Assembly: GCA_021234155.1 (NCBI GenBank)
Contig: JAJEKV010000030.1
Span: forward strand, 12,646,718 to 12,710,717
Reading direction: 5' to 3'
Length of the DNA stretch: 64,000 nucleotides
DNA from: Isoetes taiwanensis
Taxonomy: Eukaryota > Streptophyta > Lycopodiopsida > Isoetales > Isoetaceae
Part shown: positions 1-14,747 of the stretch, in pieces
How the letters are laid out: every line of letters begins with the position of its first letter
Position numbering within the stretch: the stretch's first letter is position 1
The notes under the pieces: generated by a model
Database searches by the model: none
What the model was told of the DNA's origin: nothing
What the model saw: the letters and a program-made list of their open reading frames with translations, nothing else
Translations under genes and position numbers: made by a program

Positions 1-1490
1 ATTTGCTACCATTTTGCTACCAATTGTCTGAGAGATGGCTTTTGAGGTTTTTGCTCTACGTTTCAAAATTTTTGTTTGTTGTATTCTTTCATTTGTTTTG
101 TGGCTACCTTGCTTTCTTCAATCCCAGGGCGTATTTTTTTTTTTTCTACTATTCCATTTGTTCCATTCTATATGGACTTCTATAGGGTATTACATTTTGC
201 TCGAGGTCTAGGGGAGATATAGTTCTTCTTTGTGATTATCGCTTTTTAGAGAAGTTGCCTTGATGGTGGGGAAGAAGATATAATGTTTTGCGAGAATATG
301 TCTTTGCATACTTGCGAGAAACGTTTTGGGATTTGCACCTTGAATCATGTATTAAGCGCAACTCTTTGAAACGAATCCATGTTTACGGGGATAATTCATT
401 ACCTATCAACCTACTATTATCGGTTGGAAATTCTAACCCAAAGCTATCCACATAACACGATTGTGACTCGAATATTCTGATGGTGGTGTTTTGACTATTG
501 GTTACTACTAAATGCAAGAAGCATCAAGTCTGCAGCTTGATACTATAAGTCCTCATGCATAAATATGTTGATAAACATCATCAAAGTCTAATATGTTTGC
601 TTCAAAGATATCTGAGTCCATATCTTGCTTTTCAGTTTTCTTCTGTACAGATTTGAAGTATGGGATGTAATTACACTGCCATATTTTTTTCGTTTAGCTC
701 TCTATTCTTGCAAGAAAATTTGAGGAATGGTTGGATAAAAAGGGTTAACTGATATAGTTGATTTCCTCCAATGTGGCAATTCTTACATGCATCTCATAGG
801 GTGGCATCTGTCTATTGCAAAGTCCAGCTTTATGATTGCCATTTTGCTGTTGTATCAATTAATGGCCATGACATGCATAAACTAATGGAAGTTTAGCCCA
901 GTCGTATTAATGCTCTCATGTGAATACATTTTCTTTAAGTATTGGTGTTTAACTTTTATGTAATGCTCTTAATTCTAGCGCATATCAATGCCACAAAATA
1001 CCATTCTACATATGTTGTTCAAATTGGCATTTTAGCATTTTGGTGTATAAAATAAACTATTTGGTTTAACTGCTGCATTTTTCAATTTTGACTTTGGCCA
1101 TTAAGTGTAATCTTTGTTTTACAATTTTGATTTTGGCCATAAGCTTACTCTTTGTTTGTGGTATTTAGCCAAACAATATTAGAGAGGTTTTTTTTTGTCA
1201 ATGCCTTCTCTTCATCATCAAACATCTATATCATCATGGCCACAATCACAACTATCTATACATATCCAATATAATGGACCTATGTATATCCAAATTATTT
1301 TACAAGATTTATAATACATCTCAACAATGCTAGAATCACATGAACATGACTCAAATTTTTCACATCCAAACCACTTTGAAATAAAACTTTGCATTCATAT
1401 TTTCAAGCAATCATTTGAGCTCCCAGTCATATGTTATTGAGTTCCAAAAGAGAGGATTGTCACATGTACATTTGTTGACTATGTTGGATT
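1..1490. other. Intergenic DNA, nothing assignable
   Basis: AT-rich sequence without a convincing coding exon. The short open stretch near the left edge is rich in Phe/Leu/Tyr codons from T-runs and looks like chance. The only structure I see is an imperfect tandem pair of about 38 bp around 1083-1160. Confidence 0.6.
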
Positions 1491-1494
1491 AGGA

Positions 1495-2300
1495 CGACAA
1501 GCTCTTCACAACTGAAGAAATTGATCAAATCATTTGCGATGAACATTCCAGATAAGGATGCATATCCTGAATTGTATGATGTGGTCACCTGTAATATGAT
1601 GCATGGGCTATGTGATACTGGATATCAAAAGTCTGTGCATACAGGATCATAAGTGTAGAAAGCATTACCCATGTGCATTTTCAGATGAGATGGCAGTTGT
1701 TGACGGATATCTGTTGTATCGAAGAAGGGATGATGACCAGAAAGTGGAAAAATGTGACGTACATATAGACAACAGATAGTTCGTCATGACTAACATCGTA
1801 CTTCAAGTGCCATATCAATTTTGAGGTATGCTGCTATAAGGTCATTAAATATTTGTACAAGTATATCTACAAAGAGCCAGATATGATCAATGTGAACTTA
1901 GACGCAGCAAGTGATGGAGACGCATAAACTTAGTTCGTGTCATATAATCCATGACTAACATCGTACTTCAAGTGCCATATCAATTTTGAGGTATGCTGCT
2001 ATAAGGTCATTAAATATTTGTACAAGTATGTCTACAAAGAGCCAGATATGATCAATGTGAACTTAGACGACGCAAGTGATGGAACCCATAACTTGGACGC
2101 ATGTACTTTGTTAATTCTTCAGAAAAAGAGCGATACTATCTACGACTCCTATTGACCCATGTGACAGGTTCAATTAGTTTTGAAGATTTACTCTCTTTCA
2201 ATGGGGAGTTATGTGCAACATACAAAAAAGCTTGCATTCGTCGTGGGTTGCTTCGAGATGGCATAGAATGGCTCGAATCTCATCAAAAAGTAGCAACATG
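1495..2300 (+). pseudogene. Helitron replicase/helicase relic (N-terminal/Rep-side region)
   Basis: Reading across frames gives the conserved order of plant Helitron proteins. A segment resembling the TTEEIDQII...DKDAYPELYDVV block is followed by DEMAVVDGYLLYRRRDD, then FKCHINFEVC and KYLYKYVYKEPD. Last comes an open frame from 2101 with ERYYLRLLLTHVTG and SFEDLLSFNG, which in intact Helitrons lies between Rep and helicase. Stops and frameshifts (for example near 1560, 1640 and 1925) separate the blocks, so this is dead. No Helitron terminus (5' TC or 3' hairpin-CTRR) was located around it. Assignment rests on recognised family motifs. Confidence 0.75.
1785..2078 (+). repeat. 165-bp-period tandem duplication inside the Helitron relic
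   Basis: About 120 bp starting catgactaacatcg at 1785 recurs at 1950 with almost no change (tatatcta versus tatgtcta). Both copies encode the FKCHINFEVC/KYLYKYVYK block, so part of the Rep-domain reading was duplicated locally. Confidence 0.85.
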
Positions 2301-2500
2301 AGGCATGCCACCACAATTGCTACACATGTTCGCGGCACATAAATAATGTCCGTTCTTGCCAGTATTAACATGTGATGTGTCGGAAGTTGCACATGTGGAT
2401 GTTAAAGGCCAAGTAAAAACACATGACAGAACATTAGCCCGGCAATGCCGGGCACACGTTTACTAGTTCCTATTGAAGTTTAAACGTAATATTTATGAAT

Positions 2501-3640
<1,140 letters not shown>

Positions 3641-4200
3641 ATGGTTAAAATGGATAATACCTTGAACGAGGGTTTTATGCCCTATTATAACAATCTTGGG
3701 CCAGTTTATGGCGTGGCCACAGCCATGGGTTGATTTTTAGTAGTATTCAGGTAACAACGTTGTTTCAAATATGTTTCAACTATGCACATATCAATCCGAT
3801 AATAAAGGCCATCAGCAATTTATAAGAATGGAGAATTGCATTTCTAATCTATTATTATAAATTTATAAAGGATTGTCGCAAACATAGGGCTTTGAGGTTG
3901 CGCTTCAGATGAAGCGACAAAAGAAGACATTTTTCTCCCTAGCATTGCAATATAAATGATGTCAATGAATGCTATTAATGTGGTGGTTTTTTGCATGTCA
4001 TGATACATGCAATGCATTTAAGACCAATAATCATGTTTCCAACGACCTATGGATTCATTTGCCAAGCTATGATAGAATAGATCAAAGCAAATAAATAACA
4101 CATAATTCCTAAAAGTGTAAAGTTTGGATTGGTGCAATTCCGAATTATTTGCCAATCCTAGACTGCTACGTGTACATAGTTCTATTATGGAGTTGCAACT
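3641..4200. other. Intergenic DNA with a MITE-like scrap
   Basis: No gene seen. Around 3650-3720 the sequence ccttgaacgagggttttatgccctattataa resembles the segment at 37031-37070 (aacaagggtgttatgccctattataa), suggesting two diverged copies of a small interspersed element. Confidence 0.4.
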
Positions 4201-4206
4201 TAGTTA

Positions 4207-4510
<304 letters not shown>

Positions 4511-6870
4511 GAAAACTTCCTCAAGGTGGGATTTAATCCTGCCTACAAAGTGTGCATGTATGGCCAAAGTTTTGCCCAACGGATGTGTGGTGAGTTGGTA
4601 TAGGCCTAGTAATGCCAAAATAAATGTGCACTTGGTCGGGGGTTCAAACCCGGCCAGTGTATGTTTATATTTGGGAGTTGGTTACTGGGGTTATACGGCC
4701 ATGATCCCCGAAGTGGTAGAACTTAAAAGCCTATACATGTCCTCCACTTTGGCTGCTCGTTGGCAGTGGGACAAAAACTAGCTAGTCTGTCAAAAGACTA
4801 GTCTAGACCAGTAAAAGTTGGTTTCTGATTCATCGTGGCTGGTTTCTTGGATTCTTGTCTAAAGCCCTCCGGTCCTAGGATGCCCAAAAAAGTCATATGT
4901 GGCGGTGGCACTAGGCTGGTGACGCTTAGGTTCGGCGATGCCCCTAGAGTTGCCCCTAGGATCCGAAAACTTCCTCAAGGTGGGATTTAATCCGCCTACA
5001 AAGTGTGCATGTATGGCCAAAGTTTTGCCCAGCGGATGTGTGGTGAGTTGGTATAGGCCTAGTAATGCCAAAATAAATGTGCACTTGGTGGGGGTTCAAA
5101 CCCGGCGGTGTATGTTTATATTTGGGAGTTGGTTCTTGGGGTTACCCATGGCCATGATCCCGGCGTGGTAGAACTTAAAAGCCTATACATGTCCTCCACT
5201 TTGGCTGCTTTCGTTGGCGGTGGGACAAAACTAACTAGTCCGTCAAAAGACTAGTCTAGACCCGATAAAAGTTGGTTTTCTGATTCTCGTGGCTGGTTTC
5301 TTGGTTTCTTGTCTAAAGCCCCCTCGGTCTTAGGATGCCCAAAAAGTCATATGTGGTGGCACTAAATTTTGGTGGACGCTAGGTTTGTGCGATGCCCCTA
5401 GAGTTGCCTCTAGGATCGAAAACTTCCTCAAGGTGGGATTTAATCCCGCCTACAAAGTGTGCATGTATGGCCAAAGTTTTGCCCAGCGGATGTGTGGTGA
5501 GTTGGTATAGGCCTAGTAATGCCAAAATAAATGTGCACTTGGTGGGGGTTCAAACCGGCGAGGCGGTGTATGTTTATATTTGGGAGTTGGTTCTTGGGGT
5601 TATCGGCCATGATCCCGGCGTGGTAGAACTTAAAAGCCTATACATGTCCTCCACTTTGGCTCCTTGCTCGTTGGCGGTGGGACAAAACTAGCTAGGGGTC
5701 AAAGACTAGCCTATACATGTCCTCCACTTTTGGCTCTTTCGTTGGCGGTGGGACAAAAACTAGCTAGTCGTCAAAGACTAGTCTAGACCCGATAAAAGTT
5801 GGTTGGTTTACGGATTCTTGTGGCTGTTTTATCTGGGTTCTTGTCTAAAGCCCTCTGGTCCTAGGATGCCCAAAAAAAAGTCATATGTGGCGGTGACACT
5901 AAATTTGGGTGACGCTAGGTTTCGATATGATGCCCCTAGAGTTGCCCTAGGATCCGAAAACTTCCTCAAGGTGGGATTTAATCCCGCCTACAAAGTGTGC
6001 ATGTATGGCCAAAGTTTTGCCCAAGCGGATGTGCTAAACTAGGATGTGTGGTGAGTTGGTATAGGCCTAGTAATGCCAAAATAAATGTGCACTTGGTGGG
6101 GTTCAAACCCGGCCGGTGTATGTTTATATTTGGGAGTTGGTTCATTGGGGTTATCTGGCCATGATCCCAGAATGGCGTGGTAGAACTTAAAAGCCTATAC
6201 ATGTCCTCCACTTTCTCCGCTTTCGTTGGCGATTGGGACAAAAACTAGCTAGTCACGTCAAAAGACTAGTCTAGACCCGAAAAAGTTGGTTGGTTTGTGA
6301 TTCTTGTGGCTGGTTTTTTTTAGTTCTTGTCTAAAGCCCCTACGGTCCTAGGATGCCCAAAAAGTCATATGTGGAAATGGCGGCACTAGGTGGCGCTTAG
6401 GTTGGCGATGCCCCTAGAGTTGCCCCTAGGATCATGGGAAAACTTCCTCAAGGTGGGATTTAATCCACGCCTACAAAGTGTGCATGTATGGCCAAAGTTT
6501 TGCCCCAGCGGATGTGTGGTGAGTTGGTATAGGCCTAGTAATGCCAAAATAAATGTGCACTTGGTGGGGGGTTCAAACCCGGCGGTGTATGTTTATATTT
6601 GGGAGTTGGTTCTTGGGGTTATCGGCCATGATCCCGGCGTGGTAGAACTTAAAAGCCTATACATGTCCTCCACTTTGGGCTTTCGTTGGCGATGGGACAA
6701 AAACTAGCTAGTCTGTCAAAAGACTAGTCTAGACCCGATAAAAGTTGGTTTCTGAGAGTTGGCGATTGGGACAAAAACTAGCTAGTCTGTCAAAAGACTA
6801 GTCTAGACCCGATAAAAGTTGGTTTCTGATTCTTGTGGCTGGTTTTTTCTTGGTTCTTGTCGGGGGTTTC
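4511..6870 (+). repeat. Tandem array of a ~450-bp tRNA-like repeat, plus orientation
   Basis: Five units begin with gaaaacttcctcaaggtggg near 4511, 4964, 5418, 5955 and 6438. Spacings are 453, 454, 537 and 483 bp; the longest has a partial internal duplication near 5700. Each unit carries gtggtgagttggtatagg (A-box-like) and, ~45 bp later, ggttcaaacccggc (good pol III B box). This suggests a tRNA-derived SINE that became tandemly arrayed. A conserved hairpin CTAGTCT-gtcaaa-AGACTAG lies in each unit. The reading frames shared among units are by-products. Small insertions and deletions between units are frequent and may include consensus errors. Confidence 0.85.
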
Positions 6871-7489
6871 ACCATTGAAACCCAGTATGACCAAAAAAGG
6901 CGTGGTTGGGTAGGGGTTTTTGAACTTGAGGCGTCAGGTATCTGATGGACCTTTGCTTCATCTGATCGACCACCATTCCCCGTAGGATGGAAAAAGGGGG
7001 ATTAGGGAAGCGCATGTCAAAGTCTCATCGTTATGGCCAAAGGCTCTGTTCTAAATCTTCTTCTATTATGTACATTACATGTTCTTGCCATTTGGATTCG
7101 TCTTTTGCTATCTGGGAATTCCAAACCAGGCGATGGTGGCATTGGCGGTGTTTCGTTGGTTTTGGGCTTCATGTAAGTTTTTTTCCTTTAGGGTTGATTC
7201 TTTCAAGTTTAAAAGCCTTTGCCTTCTCTTAAGTGTATTTTTCTGGGCAAGAAATAGAAGGAAGACATTTTCTTTCAAAGCTAGTCTAGAGCGTTAAGGA
7301 GCAAGCAGCTAGGTGCGAGACAAGGTAACGGTTGGTTTTTCTTCTAAAATCTTGAAACATTGTAAGCATAACAGGAGGAGTAAGTATGCTATGTTCTTTC
7401 CTTTCTAGCGATAGAGTCAACGGATTTGGACCAAGACAGAGTCTATTTGTGTGGCAATACATATTCTAAAGCCAAGGTTTTGGACTACC
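6871..7489. other. Spacer between repeat families
   Basis: No recognised repeat or gene. An open frame at 6987-7232 has no recognisable domain. A purine-rich stretch with gcaagaaatagaaggaagac lies near 7250. Confidence 0.4.
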
Positions 7490-8345
7490 GGATGTCCGGT
7501 CGGATGAGTCAATCCCTAGGCCTAGTAATGCCAAATATGTTGGAGCCTCTGGACACCTCTCGTTTCGATTATGCTCAATTATGATTGGGGCGTTGATTAT
7601 GATTTTTAAGATGTGAATACGAGTTTGCCTAAGGTTTTGATGGTATATCGTGCCTCTATACGGTTTCATTTAAGCTTTTAGAATATGAAATTTGGGGGTT
7701 TGAACCTCTACTAAAATAACTCAATGTCCTAATAAGACTACTTTAACCAATCTAACTAGTGAGCTAATGTGACTATTTTTTATCTTAAATCTATGTTTTT
7801 TTTTATAATAACCCATTGAATTGTTTTAGGGATATGGTCTATGGTTTCAAGAATTATATCTATATCAAATCCCCCTGGAACCCCAGTTATTTTGCTACAT
7901 ATTCTAAACGAGGTGCACCACTGGACTACCACGGTCGTCGGATCTCATCAATCCTCACGGCCCTGGGTGTATGTTGGAGCCTCATGGACACCATTTTGGA
8001 TTATGCTCAATTATGATGGGAATTCCTATGATTTTAAGATGTGGAATACGAGTTTGCCTAAGGTTTTGATGGTATATCCTTTAGGGTTGATTCTCTCAAC
8101 GGTTTCATTTAAGCTTTTAGAATATGAAATACGGGGTTTCGAACCTCTACTAAAATAACTCAATGTCCTAATAAGACTACTTTAACCAATCTAACTAGTG
8201 AGCTAATGTGACTATTTTTTATCTTAAATCTATGTTTTTTTTTATAATAACCCATTGAATTGTTTTAGGGATATGGTCTATGGTTTCAAGAATTATATCT
8301 ATATCAAATCCCCCTGGAACCCCCCGTTATTTTGCTACATATTTA
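7490..8345. repeat. 420-bp repeat family, two copies in inverted orientation
   Basis: These are reverse complements of the units at 2501-3640. The complement of the B-box block appears as gggtttgaacctctac near 7706 and again near 8128. The complement of the unit start (atatcaaatccccctggaacc) is at 7858 and 8298. The two copies are about 95% alike over the later half, so the duplication is relatively recent. Together with 2501-3640 they form a loose inverted pair around the first 450-bp array. Confidence 0.75.
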
Positions 8346-9440
8346 TTGCATTATTGCAGCTCAACATTTTCCTCAGATCCAAGGGCATTATGATGAGCCC
8401 AATATTGAATATGCATAGACCAATGCATTTCGATTTTAGGATTGTCTCCTGTACTCCATCATGCCTCTGCCTTCTAAGGTGCAAGTGTTGTTGTCTGATT
8501 TACATGAAATAGTCTTTAAACTAGCATATGTAAAGATTTCACCCGTTGTTTGCAGGTTCTGATGATGATGTGCGTAATCGAGGTTACAATGCCGCTTGCT
8601 GATCGCTGCTATTATACTTGCAAGGTAGCATTCTAGCTTTTGAGAAACTAGTGAGAGGACTTCTGATCATGGCATGTTTGTCTTTGATTCTGCACTTGAC
8701 CACCGCATATTCTTTCATATATGAGTTGTGGCATGTGTTAAATTTCTCTTTAACAGAACAACCTTTGCTGCATAATGACCAATTATAATGGTTCTGGAAA
8801 TAAAATGTTAAATTTAAGATCATAAAAAGGCCTTGCAGCAAGGCCAAAGAATGACAAATGCTTGGTAGAAATTACATTTTATTGAAGCTTTCTTCTGTGC
8901 GAAAATGCGAAGTACAAATGATTTTCTTCAGGATATTGTAGTCTCATTTCCCTGATACCACATAAAATAGGTGTTTAGCTTTGCCTTCTCTTCATTCTGA
9001 GGTAGAAATGCATTTCTGGTTATTATGGCTGTTTCTTATTCTTCTGGACATGCACAAAAGTTGGGCCAACAAAAACAGAAGCCATTGTTAGAAATTCTTA
9101 CCTTTGATATTTTAGCTGGGATCTGAAAATGGTAATCTATTTCTCTGGTTTGCTTCAAATGAGATGGAGTTTGGCAGTGGATATGCATATTTCGTTCGTA
9201 TTTTTTTGTTTGGATACTTGATGCTTAGTATTTCTATTTCACAGCTCTACATAAGTGTTGTACAGTGCGCTTTTTCATCTTATTCTTCGTTTCGTCTGCA
9301 GGAAATAGTTATACGTTTGCATATACTCAAACTTGGCAGCTTCATTGAGTTCAACCTATGGGTTATATCCAACGTAGTTTGACCATTGTACTTGGTTGCA
9401 ATGATGTGTTACATAGTTTCCCATAACAGAGCAGTTCTCT
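8346..9440. other. Intergenic or intronic DNA with exon-like scraps
   Basis: No gene can be called. One small stretch, about 8555-8624, is bracketed by ttgcag and caag/gtagca, which look like an acceptor and a donor, but its reading is closed by a stop. It may belong with the exon-like segment at 9447-9717. Confidence 0.35.
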
Positions 9441-9446
9441 TCACAG

Positions 9447-9717
9447 AGGCAGGAATTGAACTTAAAATTCAGGAACAAATTGCTATTCGAGATACTGCAC
9501 ATGCAAAAAAGCCAGACTATGATGATTTGTCAACAACCATGGGACAGTTTACAGAATCGGCTTTGGCGAAATGAGATGGACAAAATATGCAAGAGCAATT
9601 GCGTCAAATCTTGATGTTTATTGGGCATGCTTTGGGGATCTGGCTGTCTGGGCCCATTAAGAATCTAATTGCTAGTGCTGTTGTAGACACAAAGAGCTCA
9701 TTGGAGTTGGCACCCTG
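9447..9717 (+). pseudogene. Exon-like remnant of an unrecognised gene
   Basis: One frame is open for about 90 codons except for a single TGA at 9572-9574. It starts after tctcttcacag (acceptor-like) and ends at accctgg/gtaatc (donor-like). The conceptual peptide is mixed in composition, with an acidic/polar first half and a hydrophobic second half near FIGHALGIWLSG, more protein-like than the surrounding frames. I do not recognise the family. The in-frame stop suggests a decayed exon; an error or unspliced boundary is possible. Confidence 0.35.
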
Positions 9718-11030
9718 GGTAATCATTTATCACTAGCTATTTCCGTTAAAGGGTTTCCAATGTAGATACTTGCTGCAAGAATGCTTTAGGGAGATGAATT
9801 CAGTGTTATTTTTATGGTTGATATGAACTGCTAATCTCAGCATTGCGATGTCTCATGAACCAGCCTTTAAGCTTTTACATTTTTATGCATTCCTACTTGA
9901 TTTAAAAGTGCAGAGATGCCACTACTACAATGTGAAGATGTACTACTACAATGTGAAGATGTGTTTGGTAGTGAGTCCTTGACGCTCCATGACACATGTA
10001 GCATGATAAATGTAGCAGTTTACTTTTTCAGTTTTAGGATAGATAACTATCTTAGCGTTGTAATTGCTTACATTTATTATCATGCCTAATCATTGCTTAC
10101 TTTATGGGCATCTAGAACATGAATACTTAGATCTTCTATTTATATGTGTTGCAATTTACATGTGGATACTTGCAGACTTGCTTATCCTTGAGTAACAAAG
10201 TAAAGATACGAAGATGGTATTGTATCCATCTAAGGTAAGTTGGGGCTCGCTGTCAAACATTCCTTCCTTATGTACTTACATAGAATGACAATCTAAGATT
10301 TTGGCTTTAAGTGGTTCAACTCCACTTTGTAACGTTAGAAAAGCTATGTTGTATACCTTAAACTTTCGCAGCTTCTAATGCAAAGTTGATAATATAGTTG
10401 ATTTTGCTCTAATACTGAATTTAGAATGCCCTTTTCTCATTTTGTCCATCATTTGATATATACATAGTCAAAGTGCTTTCAACTCCACCAAGATTCTAGA
10501 TGGATTTAAAATATGTTTCATTCGAATGAGGTGCACATTAAAAACATCTATATCTATGGATATAAGGGTGGTGCATGGTTCACCACCAAAAATAACAATT
10601 TCATCTATGGATTAAGGATGATGCATAGTTCATCAACATCATGTGTAACAACATGCAACTGTTGGATCCCATGTTTACAACCATATAGGAAGTTCCAATA
10701 TTATATGAGGGCATCTTGCTCTGCTTATGCACGTGGTTGGAGTACAAAGTATAGAGACCCGACGGAATAATAAATAGAGGCCCGACCCGATCGAGAAATG
10801 TCAATTAAAAACATTTTGAAATTTTATTTATTCTGTACATAGGGGTAGGGTGCACAAGCACAAACTCAAGTACAAGATCGGGTAGGGGTATGTAAAAATT
10901 AGGATAGTCCGAAAGTACATCTACGGAAAGGGGCTTGGAAACTGGCTTTTCCTATTTACGTATGTAGGGGTTTTCTCTGGACCCCTTGCACGCAGATGTG
11001 GTATCCCCATATGTCTAGGTGAGACCCCCG
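9718..11030. other. Intergenic DNA
   Basis: No supported gene. A short duplication (tactacaatgtgaagatgt twice near 9922-9962) is visible. Open frames at 10513-10804 on both strands show no domain. Confidence 0.5.
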
Positions 11031-11032
11031 GG

Positions 11033-11610
11033 GTTACTGTCTAAAGCCCTCTGGTCCTAGGATGCCCAAAAAGTCATATGTGGCAGGCGGCATTAGGCTG
11101 GTGACGCTAGGTTCGGCGATGCCCCTAGAGTTGCCCCTAGGATCCGAAAACTTCCTCAAGGTGGGATTTAATCCTGCCTACAAAGTGTGCATGTATGGCC
11201 AAAGTTTTGCCCAACGGATGTGTGGTGAGTTGGTATAGGCTTAGTAATGCCAAAATAAATGTGCACTTGGTCGGGGGTTCAAACCCGGCCAGTGTATGTT
11301 TATATTTGGGAGTTGGTTACTGGGGTTATACGGCCATGATCCCCGACGTGGTAGAACTTAAAAGCCTATACATGTCCTCCACTTTGGGCTTTCGTTGGCG
11401 ATGGGACAAAACTAGCTAGTCTGTCAAAAGACTAGTCTAGACCCGATAAAAGTTGGTTTTGATTCGTGGCTGGTTTTCTTGGTTCTTGTTAAAAGCCCTC
11501 ACGGTCCTAGGATGCCCAAAAAGTCATATGTGGCAGGCGGCACTAGGCTGGTGACGCTAGGTTCGGCGATGCCCCTAGAGTTGCCCCTAGGACCTACCAC
11601 CTACGCATAA
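11033..11610 (+). repeat. 450-bp tRNA-like repeat, plus orientation
   Basis: About 1.3 units matching the array at 4511-6870: the end of one unit (gtctaaagccctctggtcc), a full unit starting gaaaacttcc at 11149, and a B box ggttcaaacccggcc near 11277. It breaks off at gcccctaggacc, just before the inverted array. Confidence 0.85.
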
Positions 11611-11649
11611 ATCGAGAAATGGTCCAAATTTTTTATTACTTTGTTTAAG

Positions 11650-14600
11650 GTCCATACTAGACTAATCTTGTACAGACTAGCTAGTTTATCCCACTACCTT
11701 GCGGCAGCCAAAGTGGAGGACACGTATAGGCTTTTAAGTTCTACCACGTCGGGGATCATCATCGTATACCCCCAATAACCAACTCCCAAAGATAAACATA
11801 CATTGGCAAGGTTTGAACCCATGACCAAATGCACATTTATTTTGGCATTATTAGGCATATACCAACTCACCACACATCCGTTGGGAAAAACTTTTGCCTT
11901 ACATGCACACTTTGTAGGCAGGATTTAATCCCGCCTTAGGAAGTCTAGGTCCTAGGGGCAACTCTAGGGGCATGGCTTTTTAGCCTCACCATCCTAGTGC
12001 CACCTACCATAGTGCCTACATTTATTTTGGCATTACTAGGCCTATACCAACTCACCACACATCCGTTGGGCAAAACTTTGGCCATACATGCACACTTTGT
12101 AGGCAGGATTAAATCCCACCTTGAGGAAGTTTTCGGATCCTAGGGGCAACTCTAGGGGCATCGCCCGAACCTAAGCGTCACCAGCCTAGTGCCGCCCGCC
12201 ACATATGACTTTTTGGGCATCCTAGGACCGGAGAGGGCTCTAGGCAAGAACCGATAAACCGGCCTTTTATTGGTCTAGACTAGTCTTTTGACGGACTAGC
12301 TAGTTTTTGTCCCATCGCCAACGAAAGCGACCAAAGTGGAGGACATGTATAGGCTTTTAAGTTCTACCACGTCGGGGATCATGGCGATATAACCCGATAA
12401 CCAACTCCCAAATATAAACATACATCGCCGGGTTTGCACCCCGACCAAGTGCACATTTATTTTGGCATTACTAGGCCTATACCAACTCAGACACACATCC
12501 GTTGGGCAAAACTTTGGCCATACATGCACACTTTGTAGGCAGGATTAAATCCCACCTTGAGGAAGTTTTGGATCCTAGGGGCAACTCTAGGGGCATCGCC
12601 CGAACCTAAGCGTCACCAGCCTAGTGCCGCCCGCCACATATGACTTTTTGGGCATCCTAGGACCGGAGGGCTTTAGACAAGTAACGAAGAAACCAGCCCC
12701 ACGATGTCGTAAACCAACTTTTATTGGTCTAGACTAGTCTTTTGACGGACTAGCTAGTTTTTGTCCCCATCGCCAACGAAAGCAGCCAAAGTGGAGGACA
12801 TGTATATGCTTTTAAGTTCTACCCGTGGGGATCATGGCCGTATAACCCCAAATAACCAACTCCCAAATATAAACATACAATCGCCGGGTTTGAACCCCGA
12901 CCAAGTGCACATTTATTTTGGCATTACTAGGCCTATACCAACTCACCACACATCCGTTGGGCAAAACTTTGGCCATACATGCACACTTTGTAGGCGGGGA
13001 TTAAATCCCACCTTGAGGAAGTTTTTGGATCCTAGGGGCAACTCTAGGGGCATCGCCGAACCCTAGCGTCACCAGACCTAGTGCCGCTTTGCCACATATG
13101 ACTTTTTGGGCATCCAAAGAACCGAAGAAACCAGGTAAACCAACCGGGTCTAGGGTCACTTTTTTTGGTGGTTTGTCGGGCTTTAGCGGTAAAACGGATA
13201 AACCGACCACAGAACCGAATAAACCAACTTTTCTTGGTCTAGACTAGTCTTTTTGACAGACTAGCTAGTTTTTGTCCCATCGCCAGCGAAAGCGACCAAA
13301 GTGGAGGACATGTATAGGCTTTTAAGTTCTACCACGCGTGGGGGGATCATGGCAGTATAACCCCAATAACCAACTCCCAAATATAAACATACTTTGGCGG
13401 CGGGTTTGAACCCCAGACCAAGTGCACATTTATTTTGGCATTACTAGGCCTATACCAACTCACCACACATCCGTTGGGCAAAACTTTGGCCATACATGCA
13501 CACTTTGTAGGCGGGATTAAATCCCACCTTGAGGAAGTTTTTGGATCCTAGGGGCAACTCTAGGGGCATCGCCCGAACCTAAGCGTCACCCGACCCTAGT
13601 GCCACCGCCACATATGACTTTTTGGGCATCCTAGGACCCGAGGGCTTTTAGGCAAGAACGATAAAACCAGCCCACAAGATTGGTCTAGACTAGTCTTTTG
13701 CCAGACTAGCTAGTTTTTGTCCCATCGCCAACGAAAGCGACCAAAGTGGGAGGACATGTATAGGCTTTTAAGTTCTACCACGTCGGGGATCATGGCCAGA
13801 TAACCCCAATAACCAACTCCCAAATATAAACATACTTTGGTAGGGTTTGAACCGGGGATAGGAACCGTATGAAACTACCAAGTGCGTATAAAGTGCATTT
13901 TATTTTTTTTGAAAAATTATTTTTTAGTATTTAATACCCACACAAAAAAAAAATTTTTCACCACACATCTTGTTGGGCAAATTTTTTTTGGCCATACATG
14001 CTTCTGGCGAAATAATTTTTTTAAAAAATTTGGCATACATGGCGGATTAAATCCGAAACCTTGAGGATTTTTTTTTTTAGGATCCTAGCGAGGGGCGGAA
14101 AACTCTAGGGGAAAAATCGAGTTGCAGTATAAAAGCATTATCTGATATTGAACCTATTTTTGGTTTGAACCCCCACCAAGTGCACATTTATTTTGGCATT
14201 ACTAGGCCTATACCAACTCACCACCATCCGTTGGGCAAAACTTTGGCCATACATGCACACTTTGTAGGTGTGGATTAAATCCCACCTTGAGGAAGTTTTT
14301 GGATCCTAGGGGCAACTCTAGGGGCATCGTAGAACCTAAGCGTCGCCCGACCCTAATGCCGCCGCCACATATGACTTTTTGGGCATCCTAGGACCAGAGG
14401 GCTTTAGACAGTAACCAGTAAACTAGCCACAGTAATCTGTAAACCAACTTTTACTGGTCTAGACTAGTCTTTTGACAGACTAGCTAGTTTTTGTCCCACT
14501 GCCAACGAGCAGCCAAAGTGGAGGACATGTATAGGCTTTTAAGTTCTACCACGTCGGGGATCATGGCCGTATAACCCCAGTAACCAACTCCCAAATATAA

Positions 14601-14747
14601 ACATACACTGGCCGGGTTTGAACCCCCGACCAAGTGCACATTTATTTTGGCATTACTAGGCCTATACCAACTCACCACACATCCGTTGGGCAAAACTTTG
14701 GCCATACATGCACACTTTGTAGGCAGGATTAAATCCCACCTTGAGGA

